Source: a virus. From it: a stretch of DNA of 50,887 nt. Each line of letters opens with the position of its first letter. The stretch's first letter is position 1. A program made the translations under genes and the position numbers. Shown piece by piece: positions 41,388 through 49,988 of the stretch. The DNA is taken from positions 1 through 50,887 of the IMG/VR virus record IMGVR_UViG_3300035698_002459; one strand, written 5' to 3'. The notes beneath the pieces were generated by a model. The model was given only the letters and a program-made list of their open reading frames with translations. It did no database searches and was not told where the DNA came from.

Positions 41388-42238
41388 ATAAACTTCTAAT
41401 CTCAATGGGCATGTTACCCAAATTAGTTGCCACCAATCTTGAGAAATATTTTTCTGAAACTGTATGTATGGAAGATCATTTAGAAAGTGTTCAATCCATC
41501 GAAGATGCCGAAGAAAAGGGACAATTTTTACCCCTCGGCGAGCTATTTAATAAACCGGAAACATATGAAACTATCATCTGCATAATAGATGGTAGTGAAG
41601 ACATTTCTGGTTGTTGTTTGACAGTTTTAGAATATTTCAAAAACCAAAAAATACAAATCCTGTATTTGAAACCTGATTTAGAATACGATTCCGACACAGC
41701 AAAGGTGAATCATAAAATTGTAAATCAGATCTTGCAGGAGAAGACCAGAGCCGGTTCTTTCGATAGGATGTATCTAATAGATATCGCCTTGGTAGATAAA
41801 TACATTGATAACATATCAATATCAAATTACTACGAAAAGGTTGCAGAATCTATCTCCACATCTTTCTACAATCTTTTGTGGATTTTCGATGAGAAGCCGA
41901 TCTTTGGGAAAATGAGGAAGTCGAACGTCATCAATAGGATTTCAACTATTGGATTCATAGACTTCAAAAATAACGCTATCTTGCCATTTTATAATCTGGA
42001 AATGGTAAGAGAAAATGAGTTTTATATACTACTAGGCGAAAAGGAGGTGAACGAGGATAACAACCTCTTAAAACAGATCAGGAAGGACGTTTCGTCCTTG
42101 ACTAACAGTTTGGACCATGATAGTGTCACAATCTCAACAAGTTATGGAATTTACGGGACTTCATACCCTCGTAGCTTCTATTATTGCAAACTAAATACCA
42201 ATTTAGTCCAAGAATCACAATATATAAAGGAACATTAA
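41384..42238 (+). CDS. Uncharacterised protein, possible divergent tubulin/FtsZ fold
   Basis: ATG 41384 overlaps the previous stop (ATGA) and gives 284 residues. The middle runs CIIDGSEDISGCCLTVLEYFKN, then QILYLKPDLEYDS, then NQILQEKTRAGSFDRMYLID, and then ISNYYEKVAESISTSFYNL. This order (Gly/Ser loop, helix, strand ending in KP, helix, strand with Asp/Asn, helix with regularly spaced aliphatics) parallels the GTPase half of FtsZ/tubulin. The Gly loop is reduced to GSEDISG and lacks GGGTGTG. I regard this as a fold hypothesis. It lies directly before the SSB gene. Confidence 0.35.
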   Translation: MNKLLISMGMLPKLVATNLEKYFSETVCMEDHLESVQSIEDAEEKGQFLPLGELFNKPETYETIICIIDGSEDISGCCLTVLEYFKNQKIQILYLKPDLEYDSDTAKVNHKIVNQILQEKTRAGSFDRMYLIDIALVDKYIDNISISNYYEKVAESISTSFYNLLWIFDEKPIFGKMRKSNVINRISTIGFIDFKNNAILPFYNLEMVRENEFYILLGEKEVNEDNNLLKQIRKDVSSLTNSLDHDSVTISTSYGIYGTSYPRSFYYCKLNTNLVQESQYIKEH

Positions 42239-42239
42239 A

Positions 42240-43133
42240 ATGAGCAGATTACAAGAGCTATTGAATAGCACAAAGACAGATAATGACGCACTTAACTCCA
42301 TTGACACCGGAGGCAGTGCAACGAAAGACCCGCTTGATCCATTAAACTGGAGACCAAATGCGGGAGAGCAACTAGTGAGAATCCTTCCGGCACTAGACGG
42401 CAAGCCACTTAAGGAAGTAAGCGTACATTGGAAGGTTGCGAAGCAGCCATTTCTTTGCCCCAAGAAGAACTTTGGTGAACATTGTCCCGTTTGCGACTTC
42501 GGGTGGGACCAATGGGGCGAGGCTGGTGACAGCAAGGCTCTGAAGGAGAAGGCAAAAGTCTTCCTGCCCGACCAGCGATACGCGGCTCTAGTCGTCGTAA
42601 GAGATCTGGAAGAGATTGATATCAACGGCGTAGAGGGAAAGAGAGAGGCGCACGGCAAGCCATTTGCCCGTATTTGGGACTTCAACTGGTCCACCTATAA
42701 GGACCTTCGAAAGATTATGAAGAACGAAGAGTACGGTAACATTGAATCCGTTGTAGATGGATTTGATATGACTCTGACCTGGGATCCAGACTTGGCTGCG
42801 GCACGGGAACAGTCGACAACTGTTCTGCCTCGCAGAAAGGAGACTCTGGCTCTTAACTTCAAGGATAAGAAGGGTCCTTATGCAAAGATCCTTAAGAACG
42901 AAGAGGATATGGCTGGAATGATCTTCGAAATGCTGGAAGAAGCTCCTGACATTTACGGAAGATTTCCCAGAGTTACTTCCGAAGAAGCCCTTGAGTTCCT
43001 TCAGAGGTATGAGGAAAAGCCAAGTGCCAATTCTGATAACGTAGAGAAGTACGGTAAGGGAGCGGAGGATGGAGTAGCGACAGACGCAGCCTCTAAGATT
43101 AACAAGTTTTTCAAGGATAATGAAGATGAGTAG
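42240..43133 (+). CDS. 32: Single-stranded DNA-binding protein (gp32-like)
   Basis: The 297-residue protein matches T4 gp32 (301 aa). It has an N-terminal basic/helical region for cooperativity. The core contains a zinc site formed by His63, Cys73, Cys82 and Cys85 (HWKVAKQPFLCPKKNFG then CPVC), nearly the T4 spacing. An OB-fold part has RIWDFNWSTYKDL, and the acidic tail (FFKDNEDE) binds partner proteins. It coats single-stranded DNA for replication and recombination. It has its own AAGG ribosome site and is followed by a strong hairpin. Confidence 0.93.
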   Translation: MSRLQELLNSTKTDNDALNSIDTGGSATKDPLDPLNWRPNAGEQLVRILPALDGKPLKEVSVHWKVAKQPFLCPKKNFGEHCPVCDFGWDQWGEAGDSKALKEKAKVFLPDQRYAALVVVRDLEEIDINGVEGKREAHGKPFARIWDFNWSTYKDLRKIMKNEEYGNIESVVDGFDMTLTWDPDLAAAREQSTTVLPRRKETLALNFKDKKGPYAKILKNEEDMAGMIFEMLEEAPDIYGRFPRVTSEEALEFLQRYEEKPSANSDNVEKYGKGAEDGVATDAASKINKFFKDNEDE

Positions 43134-43165
43134 ACTTATCACGCTAAAGTAAGACGACAATGGTT

Positions 43166-43197
43166 GAGAAAGGGACAATTTCGGTTGTCCCTTTCTC
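43166..43197 (+). terminator. Strong hairpin between gp32 and UvsX genes
   Basis: A perfect 13-bp stem GAGAAAGGGACAA / TTGTCCCTTTCTC (43166-43178 with 43185-43197) closes a 6-base TTTCGG loop. There is no run of Ts after it; the UvsX ribosome site AAAGGAG follows within a few bases. It may act as a partial terminator, an mRNA stabiliser for the abundant gp32 message, or a processing site. Confidence 0.65.
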
Positions 43198-43212
43198 GTT
43201 AAAGGAGACAAA

Positions 43213-44301
43213 ATGGCAAAAAAGAAGAAGTTATCAGCATTAGAGATAAGAAGCATAATCGGGAAGGGAATTGATAAGTCTGTTACTTTCAACCTTAATG
43301 ACACAAATCCAACCGATGTAACAGATTGGATTCCCACATCAAACAGGTGGATGGATAATATCATCGCCAGAGGGAAAGCGGCGGGAATCCCCACTGGAAA
43401 GATTATCGAGATTGCAGGTCTTGAACATACTGGAAAGTCGTTTCTTGCAGCATTTATCGCCAAGAACGCACAAGACATGGGGATCAACGTCGTTTGGTTC
43501 GATTCGGAATTTGCTGTTGATTCTCACTTCCTGAGAACAATCGGCATCGATTTGGACAAGTTTATTTACCAACCAGCAAAAAGCGTTGAGATGGTATTTG
43601 AAACTATAGAATTGCTCATAGCGACTGGAGAAAAGTATTTGTTTGTGTGGGATTCGTTAGCGATGACCAAAACAAAACTTGAAGATGAAAGCGGATATGA
43701 TCCTAAAGATGACATTTCTGGTAAGGCAAGAGTTATTAATAGAGGAATATCAAAGCTTATCATCCCGCTTGGAATGGCCCAATGCACTCTGGTTGTCGTA
43801 AACCACCTTAAGGACAAGATTGGTGGGGTGGACAAATACACACCAGTTCTGGAGAGATATTATACTCCTGGCGGAAAAACCTTTCTTTATGCCTATTGTT
43901 TGAGAATTTGGCTAACCTTGAAGAAGGGGAAAGCCAATCTATTATTGAACGAGTTTGATGTACCGATTGGTTCCGAGTCCAAGGTGACCTTGATAAAATC
44001 AAGGTTCGGATCGTTTATGAGAACCTGCACCATGAAGATGGTCTGGGGGTCGGACAATATCAAAATGGGCAATGAAGAACTTTGGATGGAAGCTCTTGGG
44101 GAAAAAGAGCATGAGTTGCTTGACTATAGCAAGCAAACGTGGGGCACGTTCAAGGGAACAAAAGACTATAAGTTCATGAAGAAGAAACCCGCTCTTGCAA
44201 TCAATAAAGACCCGGAGTTTAGAAAAGAACTGATGGCAGTTCTCGATAACGAACTGATTCGTAAATATGTCGACAATTCAAAGATTGAAGACGATGAATG
44301 A
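43213..44301 (+). CDS. uvsX: UvsX/RecA-type recombinase
   Basis: The 362-residue protein has the RecA core. Walker A is GLEHTGKS (69-76), the catalytic Glu region is WFDSEFAVDS, Walker B is LFVWDSLAM, and the L2/Q-type region is VVNHLKDKIGG with YTPGGKTF. It is close in length to T4 UvsX (391 aa). It pairs single strands coated by gp32 with homologous duplexes and starts recombination-dependent replication. A KKKK start and an acidic tail IEDDE are visible. A strong AAAGGAG site precedes the ATG. Confidence 0.92.
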   Translation: MAKKKKLSALEIRSIIGKGIDKSVTFNLNDTNPTDVTDWIPTSNRWMDNIIARGKAAGIPTGKIIEIAGLEHTGKSFLAAFIAKNAQDMGINVVWFDSEFAVDSHFLRTIGIDLDKFIYQPAKSVEMVFETIELLIATGEKYLFVWDSLAMTKTKLEDESGYDPKDDISGKARVINRGISKLIIPLGMAQCTLVVVNHLKDKIGGVDKYTPVLERYYTPGGKTFLYAYCLRIWLTLKKGKANLLLNEFDVPIGSESKVTLIKSRFGSFMRTCTMKMVWGSDNIKMGNEELWMEALGEKEHELLDYSKQTWGTFKGTKDYKFMKKKPALAINKDPEFRKELMAVLDNELIRKYVDNSKIEDDE

Positions 44302-44494
44302 GAAGGAGTTGAAGATCGGGTCTCTTGTTCGCCTTAAACAAGTCAAGGACGGTAAGCTTTTAAAGTCGAAGCTTAAACAAACTGGCATCGTTTATTGTAT
44401 AGAAAAAGAGGGCGAGGTGATAGTTTCAGTCTCCGTCATGTTTAAGGATATTTCATTTGATTGGCCGATTGATCTTTTGGAGATTGTTCTGTGA
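44294..44494 (+). CDS. Small basic protein, SH3/KOW-like
   Basis: ATG 44294 overlaps the UvsX stop by 8 bases and gives 66 residues. The pattern IGSLVRLKQVKDGKLLKSKLKQTGIVYCIEKEGEVIVSVSVMF is a small beta barrel typical of SH3/KOW-like modules, where the G-x-V/I strand after a basic turn is common. It sits between the recombinase and the nuclease genes and overlaps both. It may be an accessory of the replisome. No family name is given. Confidence 0.45.
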   Translation: MNEKELKIGSLVRLKQVKDGKLLKSKLKQTGIVYCIEKEGEVIVSVSVMFKDISFDWPIDLLEIVL

Positions 44495-45441
44495 AAGAAA
44501 GGTATTTAATAGTCGACGGGTACAATATGTTCGTCCGGGGATGGATAGTGATACCATCCATCTCATCTGTAACAGGCGAGCACGTTGGTGGTATCGTCGG
44601 AATGGTGAAGATGCTTCAGACCGCTGTTGATATAGCCAATCCGACCAAGATTTTCATCATTTGGGATGGTGCTGGCGGGAATCAGAAAAGAAGGCAAATA
44701 AATAAAAACTATAAGGCTGGACGTAAGCCGCCGAAATTAAACAGATCTAATTCGTACAATTCTGAAGAGGAACAAGATCGGAATAGATATTGGCAACAAC
44801 ATCGAACCATCGAATATTTAAACTATATGCCGGTCACACAAATATGCGAAGACGGAGTTGAAGCTGATGATATAATTTCTTATATTTGTTTTAAGAACCC
44901 AGATGTGCAAAAGATAATTCTATCAAGTGACAAAGATTTTTGTCAATTGGCAGATAAGACCACAATCGTCTACAGACCTATAAGTAAAGAAATCATAACA
45001 GAAGACACAGCACTTGAAAAGTTCGGCGTACACCCGATCAATTTGGCCCTGGCACGGGCCATCGAAGGTGATAAAAGTGATAACTTGCCGGGGGTTGCTG
45101 GCGTCGGAATGAAAACGGTAGTCAAAAGATTTCCGTTTCTTAAAGACCCAGAGTTTTACTCGATAGATTGCCTTCTCGATTACGCGAAAGGCAAAGAGGA
45201 AGAAAGCTCGGCATATAAAAAGATCGTGGAGAACGACAACCTGATTAGGGTGAACTATAGACTCATGCAGCTTTATAGTCCAAACCTTCACAGTGCGGCG
45301 CGAGAAGGCGCTGATACTCAGATGGAAAGCGGCGGATCTTCTTTTAATAAGAAAACTGTTTTCCAAATGTTCATGGTTGATGGAATATTCGGGCTAGATC
45401 TTAAAAGACTGTTCGTACATTACGAAAATATGGAGAAATAA
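44491..45441 (+). CDS. rnh: 5'-3' exonuclease / flap nuclease (T4 RNase H type)
   Basis: The 316-residue protein shows the FEN-family acidic sites: LIVDGYNMF (Asp9), IFIIWDG, EDGVEADDIISYI and LSSDKDFCQL. The helix-hairpin-helix region is AIEGDKSDNLPGVAGVGMKTV. Length matches T4 RNase H (305 aa), which removes RNA primers and flaps during lagging-strand synthesis. The start is GTG 44491, overlapping the previous gene by 4 bases. Position between recombinase and helicase genes fits. Confidence 0.9.
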   Translation: MKERYLIVDGYNMFVRGWIVIPSISSVTGEHVGGIVGMVKMLQTAVDIANPTKIFIIWDGAGGNQKRRQINKNYKAGRKPPKLNRSNSYNSEEEQDRNRYWQQHRTIEYLNYMPVTQICEDGVEADDIISYICFKNPDVQKIILSSDKDFCQLADKTTIVYRPISKEIITEDTALEKFGVHPINLALARAIEGDKSDNLPGVAGVGMKTVVKRFPFLKDPEFYSIDCLLDYAKGKEEESSAYKKIVENDNLIRVNYRLMQLYSPNLHSAAREGADTQMESGGSSFNKKTVFQMFMVDGIFGLDLKRLFVHYENMEK

Positions 45442-45445
45442 ATAA

Positions 45446-46831
45446 ATGCTAGATAAAAAAACAGACTTTTCAAAATTCGGAACCTCTTTCCAAGAGAACT
45501 TGGCCAGATTGCTCATTTTGGACAGACCATTTTGCAATCAAATGATGGAAATTATTGATATGAACTTCTTGGAGTTCGAAAGTCTAAGATTCATCACGAA
45601 GAGGCTCTTTGATTACAAAGAGAAGTATAAGATTCATCCAAGCCTGGAAGTTGTGAAAACGATTTGCACGTCAAAGATGAAAGGATTGGAGGATATCACA
45701 AAGAAGCAAGTAAAAGATCTTCTTGATGGTATCGAGTTAACAACTATAATTAAGGACTCTGATTATATTAAGGCGACTACGGTTGACTTCTGTAGAACCC
45801 AGAAGGTTAAGGAGGCAATGTTAGAGTCTCTTACCTTCCTAGAAGACGCTAACTTTGATGTAGTCCATTCCCTGTTTGAGAAGGCTTTCAAGCTTGGTCT
45901 AGATCAGAGTCACGGACACGATTATCTTGAAGACTTTCAGGAACGCTACGAGAGCGACAAACGGGTGGCAATCGAGAGTGGTTGGCCTATCATTAATGAA
46001 GAGACACAAGGAGGTTGGGGTCGAGGGGAACTGGCTGTTCTGATCGCACCCACGGGCTGCGGCAAGAGTATGCGGTTGGCTCACGCAGGTGCATACGCCC
46101 TTTCCCAAGGCAAGACGGTTGTTTTTTATACTCTAGAATTGAAAGATACTACCATTGGAAAAAGATTTGACTCATGCCTGAGTGGGATTCCAATCAACGA
46201 TCTGTGGCAGCATAGAGAGGAAGTACAAACTCTTGTAGAAAACGTTCCGGGTCGTTTGATTATCAAAGAATATCCGATGAAGACTGCGTCTCCTAAAACT
46301 ATCGAAAATCACCTTGAGAAGTTGATGTTGAGAGACATCTATCCCGACTTGGTTATCGTTGACTACGGAGACTTACTAAGACCAACAGCAATTACCAGAG
46401 ATAGTAACTCGGTAAACGATGCTAAGGCAGTTTACCAAGAACTGCGTGCCCTGATGCAAAGGTTTGATTTGGCTGGACTGACAGCCTCTCAATGTAACCG
46501 TTCCGGTCTGAATGTGGATGTATTGACATTAGAGTTCATCGCAGACGCATTCGCAAAGTGCATGATTGCAGACTATATCCTTACTTTCTCATCAAAGGGA
46601 AAGGTTTATGTGGCAAAGAACAGAAACGGAGCCACTGGTATGGTCTATTCTGAGTTTGCTGACTTTGCAAAAGTTCATTCTGATATTGTACATCAAGTCG
46701 ATGAAGATGATATCAATGCTGAATTGGCAAATAGCGCAAAAGAACTAATAGAGCGCCGCCCCGATCTGTCTGAAAAGATCAAGGCATTTGTTAAGAAGAA
46801 GGGAAAAAATGGAAATAATAGAAACAGATAA
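45446..46831 (+). CDS. 41: Replicative DNA helicase (DnaB/gp41 type)
   Basis: The 461-residue protein has the N-terminal helical domain and a RecA-type motor with Walker A APTGCGKS (201-208). Walker B is LVIVDYGDLLRP, and LTASQCNRSGL and a final Arg-containing VAKNRNGATG follow. T4 gp41 is 475 aa. It forms a hexamer that unwinds DNA at the fork and works with the primase encoded at 990. The C-terminus is basic (KKKGKNGNNRNR). It starts 4 bases after the nuclease gene and overlaps the MORN gene. Confidence 0.92.
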   Translation: MLDKKTDFSKFGTSFQENLARLLILDRPFCNQMMEIIDMNFLEFESLRFITKRLFDYKEKYKIHPSLEVVKTICTSKMKGLEDITKKQVKDLLDGIELTTIIKDSDYIKATTVDFCRTQKVKEAMLESLTFLEDANFDVVHSLFEKAFKLGLDQSHGHDYLEDFQERYESDKRVAIESGWPIINEETQGGWGRGELAVLIAPTGCGKSMRLAHAGAYALSQGKTVVFYTLELKDTTIGKRFDSCLSGIPINDLWQHREEVQTLVENVPGRLIIKEYPMKTASPKTIENHLEKLMLRDIYPDLVIVDYGDLLRPTAITRDSNSVNDAKAVYQELRALMQRFDLAGLTASQCNRSGLNVDVLTLEFIADAFAKCMIADYILTFSSKGKVYVAKNRNGATGMVYSEFADFAKVHSDIVHQVDEDDINAELANSAKELIERRPDLSEKIKAFVKKKGKNGNNRNR

Positions 46832-47084
46832 TGATGATCTTACAAGAGTAGCTTATTTTACCCCCATATGGAAGGGCACTGGAAAATATGGCTATAGATT
46901 ATACATAACGGGACAAGTGCTTGAAGGAAAGAGGCACGGTATATGGAAATTCTTCTCCGAGGATGCTTCTGCTCTCTTAAAGGAACACGAATACGAAGAC
47001 GGCGTGTTGACAAATGAAAAAATATTTACCGGGGGGGAAGATTTAGAATGTATGAGCAAGACAAAGTCAGAAAAAGAACTTTAG
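46809..47084 (+). CDS. Small MORN-repeat-like protein
   Basis: ATG 46809, within the helicase gene end, gives a 91-residue product. Its middle, YRLYITGQVLEGKRHGIWKFF and later LKEHEYEDGVL, fits two copies of the MORN-type pattern G-x(n)-G-x-W-x-x-Y/F. MORN repeats form beta hairpins used for membrane or protein contacts and, in YwqK-like proteins, for antitoxin-like functions. The 5' end overlaps the helicase gene by 23 bases and the 3' end overlaps the reductase gene by 37 bases, so expression is coupled. Confidence 0.55.
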   Translation: MEIIETDNDDLTRVAYFTPIWKGTGKYGYRLYITGQVLEGKRHGIWKFFSEDASALLKEHEYEDGVLTNEKIFTGGEDLECMSKTKSEKEL

Positions 47085-49456
47085 AATCTTTTGATTCGGA
47101 TGAGTTAGCCACAGATGTGTGGATGAAAAAATATGCACTGAGGGATAGGCTTGACAATTTTCTAGAACTTGTTCCCCTTGATATGCATAAGAGATTGGCA
47201 TCTGAGTTCTATAGAATGGAATCGAAGTATCCCAACCCTGTTAACGAAGGGGCTATATTAGGTGCTATGTCTAATTTTTCCAAGGTCGTTCCACAAGGTT
47301 CCCCTATGGCGGGGATGGGCAATAACGTACAGAACGTATCTTTGAGCAATTGTGTAGTGGTTGACAATCCAGAGGACAACATATCCTCTATTATGAATAA
47401 GGGCAGAGACTTGGCGAATCTCTTTAAGAGGCGTTGTGGTGTCGGTGTTGATATCTCGACACTGAGACCGGAGAATGCCCTGGTGACAAACTCAGCTAAG
47501 ACCTCGTCAGGAGCCTGGTCCTTTTCAGACCTGTACTCCTATATCACAAGAATGATTGGGCAGGAAAATAGGCGCGGCGCATTGATGATAACTCTTGGGA
47601 TTGAACATCCAGATGCTCCCAAGTTTGCTGTTATGAAAAATGACTTATCCAAGGTAACGGGAGCTAATATCTCTCTAAAGATATCAGATAAGTTTATGCA
47701 GACTCTAGAGAATGATGGCATTTGGACAATGCAGTGGCCAGTTGAGGGTGAGGCCAAGATTATTAATGGGATGCCAGCAAAGGATCTCTGGAATTTAATC
47801 ATTGAGTCAGCTACTAATTTTGCAGAGCCTGGTCTATTGATGTGGGACAACATCACAAAGATGCTACCTGCTCATTGTTATGCGGAGTTTAAGACTCTTA
47901 GTACAAATCCCTGCGGAGAAGTACCCCTATCCGCTTACGACAGTTGCAGACTGATCTCTCTCAATCTCAAGTGGATGGTTCTTACTGCATTTGAAGATGG
48001 ATCAGAATTCGACTTCGAAGAATTTGAATACATTGTTAGAATGGCTATGAGACTCTGCGATGATCTTGTAGACCTTGAACTAGAGAAGATTGAAAATATC
48101 TTATCCATCTGTGATTCTCCCGATGAAAGAGAGCTTTGGCAGAAGATGTGGGATGCGTGTCATAATGGACGCAGAACGGGTCTTGGGACACACGGTTTGG
48201 CAGATGCCCTGGCTCGCTTAAGAATGAAGTATGATTCGGATGAAGCTTTAGTAGTTATCGACCAGATTTACGAGACTTTAAAGCTGACCGCATATGACGA
48301 GAGTGTCAATTTGGCTATTGAGCGTGGAGCATTCCCCGCTTTTGATTGGGAAACTGAAAAGGACTGTGAGTTCTTTAAGAGCTTCCCGAAAGAATTGATA
48401 GACAAAATGAAGAAGTATGGGCGTCGGAATATTTCTATTCTGACAAATGCTCCGACTGGATCTGTCTCCATCTGTTCCCGAACCTCTTCAGGACTTGAGC
48501 CTGTTTTCCGAAACTTCTATATCAGAAGAAGAAAGTTGCAGAGCAAGTCGGAGAAAGCGGACTTCATAGATGACATGGGAGATCGCTGGCAGGAATATCC
48601 AGTATATCACCACAATGTAAAAGAATACCTTGAAGAATTCGATACCAAAGAGATCCCAGACTTCTTTACAACTTCAGATCAAATCGATCCGTTTAGAAGA
48701 GTAGAAATTCAGGCGGTAATGCAGCGTCACATCGACCATTCGATAAGTTCAACGATCAATCTTCCGAAGGGGACTACCCCGGAACTAGTTGGGCGCTTAT
48801 ACATGTCTGCATGGAAGCATGGACTCAAAGGAGTGACGGTGTACGTTGATGGGTCCAGGGACGGGGTTTTACTGGCTGCTGACGCCCCTACAAAGGCTCG
48901 CGCAGGCGAGGGCCTGTTTGAGATGGCTGATGCCTTCAAGCGTCCAGAATCCCTGCCCTGTGACATTCACAATGTGACAATCAAGGATGAAAAGTGGACT
49001 ATATTCGTCAGTCTCTTAAATGGTCATCCTTATGAAGTGTTTGGAGGCTTATCCGACAAGGTTGAATTAGCAGATGAATATTCAGCCGGGACCATTATCA
49101 AGAGGCCGCGCAAGACTGTAAACTCCAGATACGATCTTAAGCTGAATGGGTTCACGATAAAGGACTTAGTGAAAACATTCGATAATCCAGAATATGGAAC
49201 TTTAACAAGATTGATTTCGCTTTCCTTAAGACATGGAGCACACGTTGAATATGTCTGTTCCCAACTACAGAAGGATAAAGCATCGAATATCTTTTCGTTT
49301 CACAAAATTCTAGCGAGGGTATTAAAGAGATATATCGAAGACGGAAGAAAAGCTTCAAGCGATAAGACGTGTGAGTCTTGTAATGTTGAAGATGGACTAA
49401 TTTATCAAGAGGGGTGCTTAATATGCACTTCATGTGGGTATAGCAAATGCGGTTAA
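47048..49456 (+). CDS. nrdJ: Class II (B12-dependent) ribonucleotide reductase
   Basis: The 802-residue protein has the RNR barrel with the redox Cys pair Cys102 (SLSNC) and Cys300 (DSCRL). The radical site is STNPCGE (Asn287, Cys289, Glu291). Further on it has NAPTGSVSICSRTSSGLEP, GVTVYVDGSRDGVL and a C-terminal zinc-ribbon-like tail (Cys775, 778, 790, 793, 796). The last two features are typical of adenosylcobalamin-dependent NrdJ. It needs no small subunit and works with or without oxygen. It makes dNTPs from ribonucleotides during phage replication. It starts at ATG 47048 inside the MORN gene. Confidence 0.88.
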   Translation: MYEQDKVRKRTLESFDSDELATDVWMKKYALRDRLDNFLELVPLDMHKRLASEFYRMESKYPNPVNEGAILGAMSNFSKVVPQGSPMAGMGNNVQNVSLSNCVVVDNPEDNISSIMNKGRDLANLFKRRCGVGVDISTLRPENALVTNSAKTSSGAWSFSDLYSYITRMIGQENRRGALMITLGIEHPDAPKFAVMKNDLSKVTGANISLKISDKFMQTLENDGIWTMQWPVEGEAKIINGMPAKDLWNLIIESATNFAEPGLLMWDNITKMLPAHCYAEFKTLSTNPCGEVPLSAYDSCRLISLNLKWMVLTAFEDGSEFDFEEFEYIVRMAMRLCDDLVDLELEKIENILSICDSPDERELWQKMWDACHNGRRTGLGTHGLADALARLRMKYDSDEALVVIDQIYETLKLTAYDESVNLAIERGAFPAFDWETEKDCEFFKSFPKELIDKMKKYGRRNISILTNAPTGSVSICSRTSSGLEPVFRNFYIRRRKLQSKSEKADFIDDMGDRWQEYPVYHHNVKEYLEEFDTKEIPDFFTTSDQIDPFRRVEIQAVMQRHIDHSISSTINLPKGTTPELVGRLYMSAWKHGLKGVTVYVDGSRDGVLLAADAPTKARAGEGLFEMADAFKRPESLPCDIHNVTIKDEKWTIFVSLLNGHPYEVFGGLSDKVELADEYSAGTIIKRPRKTVNSRYDLKLNGFTIKDLVKTFDNPEYGTLTRLISLSLRHGAHVEYVCSQLQKDKASNIFSFHKILARVLKRYIEDGRKASSDKTCESCNVEDGLIYQEGCLICTSCGYSKCG

Positions 49457-49779
49457 GATATTTTGTACTATGTATTTTTCTTGTAGGAACGCTTCTGGGA
49501 ATCATGTCAGGATTCATCCTTGTAGGGTGTGATTGTGATTATGACCACTCGCCCCCACCTGACCCAGCATGTGAAGAGTCTACACTCGGAGAATCTTATT
49601 CCGATGGGGAATCTTGTCATACTTGCACCTATTGGGATCAGCCTTCGGAAGAACCTTGGCCTGATGGGATAGGTGGTATTGGTAATGGTCCCGAGTATAA
49701 CTTTGATTCCATTGTTCCGTTGGAGGAATGTATTGAAGGTATATGCTCGGCTGTGGCATGTAGTGTGGTGGTTCAATAG
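49447..49779 (+). CDS. Putative Cys-rich lipoprotein
   Basis: ATG 49447 overlaps the reductase gene end by 10 bases. The 110-residue product has a basic start and a hydrophobic signal (YFVLCIFLVGTLLGIMSGF). A lipobox-like ILVGC follows, after which the protein is Cys, Pro and Asp-rich (for example CHTCTYWDQP and ECIEGICSAVACS). It would be anchored to the outer face of a membrane and held together by disulphides. A role in superinfection exclusion is possible but unsupported. Confidence 0.55.
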   Translation: MRLRYFVLCIFLVGTLLGIMSGFILVGCDCDYDHSPPPDPACEESTLGESYSDGESCHTCTYWDQPSEEPWPDGIGGIGNGPEYNFDSIVPLEECIEGICSAVACSVVVQ

Positions 49780-49988
49780 TGGATGATCTAATAAAAGCAT
49801 TTATTTTACAACAGACCCCACTTTTTGCAAATGATTTGCAGCCTGATGTGAAAAAAGCTGTTAACATTCTGGTGAGCGCGGGATATCTTGGAGATGCTAA
49901 CGATCGGTTTGAGAGAACTGAATCCGGTGATGCCTGGCTAGATGCATTTTATAAAGAGTTGGACAAGGAATTTGAGGGGGAAGAATGA
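49779..49988 (+). CDS. Small uncharacterised protein
   Basis: GTG 49779 overlaps the preceding TAG (TAGTG) and yields 69 residues. The pattern DDLIKAFILQQTPLF, then VKKAVNILVSAGYLG and RTESGDAWLDAFYKEL suggests a small winged-helix-like or helical fold. The end is acidic. It overlaps the next gene by 4 bases. No family recognised. Confidence 0.5.
   Translation: MDDLIKAFILQQTPLFANDLQPDVKKAVNILVSAGYLGDANDRFERTESGDAWLDAFYKELDKEFEGEE

Noticed and set aside
42588-43487. Long open frame on the minus strand across the gp32-UvsX junction
   Set aside because: It is antisense to two strongly supported genes, has no family motif, and includes the hairpin; it is a codon-bias shadow.
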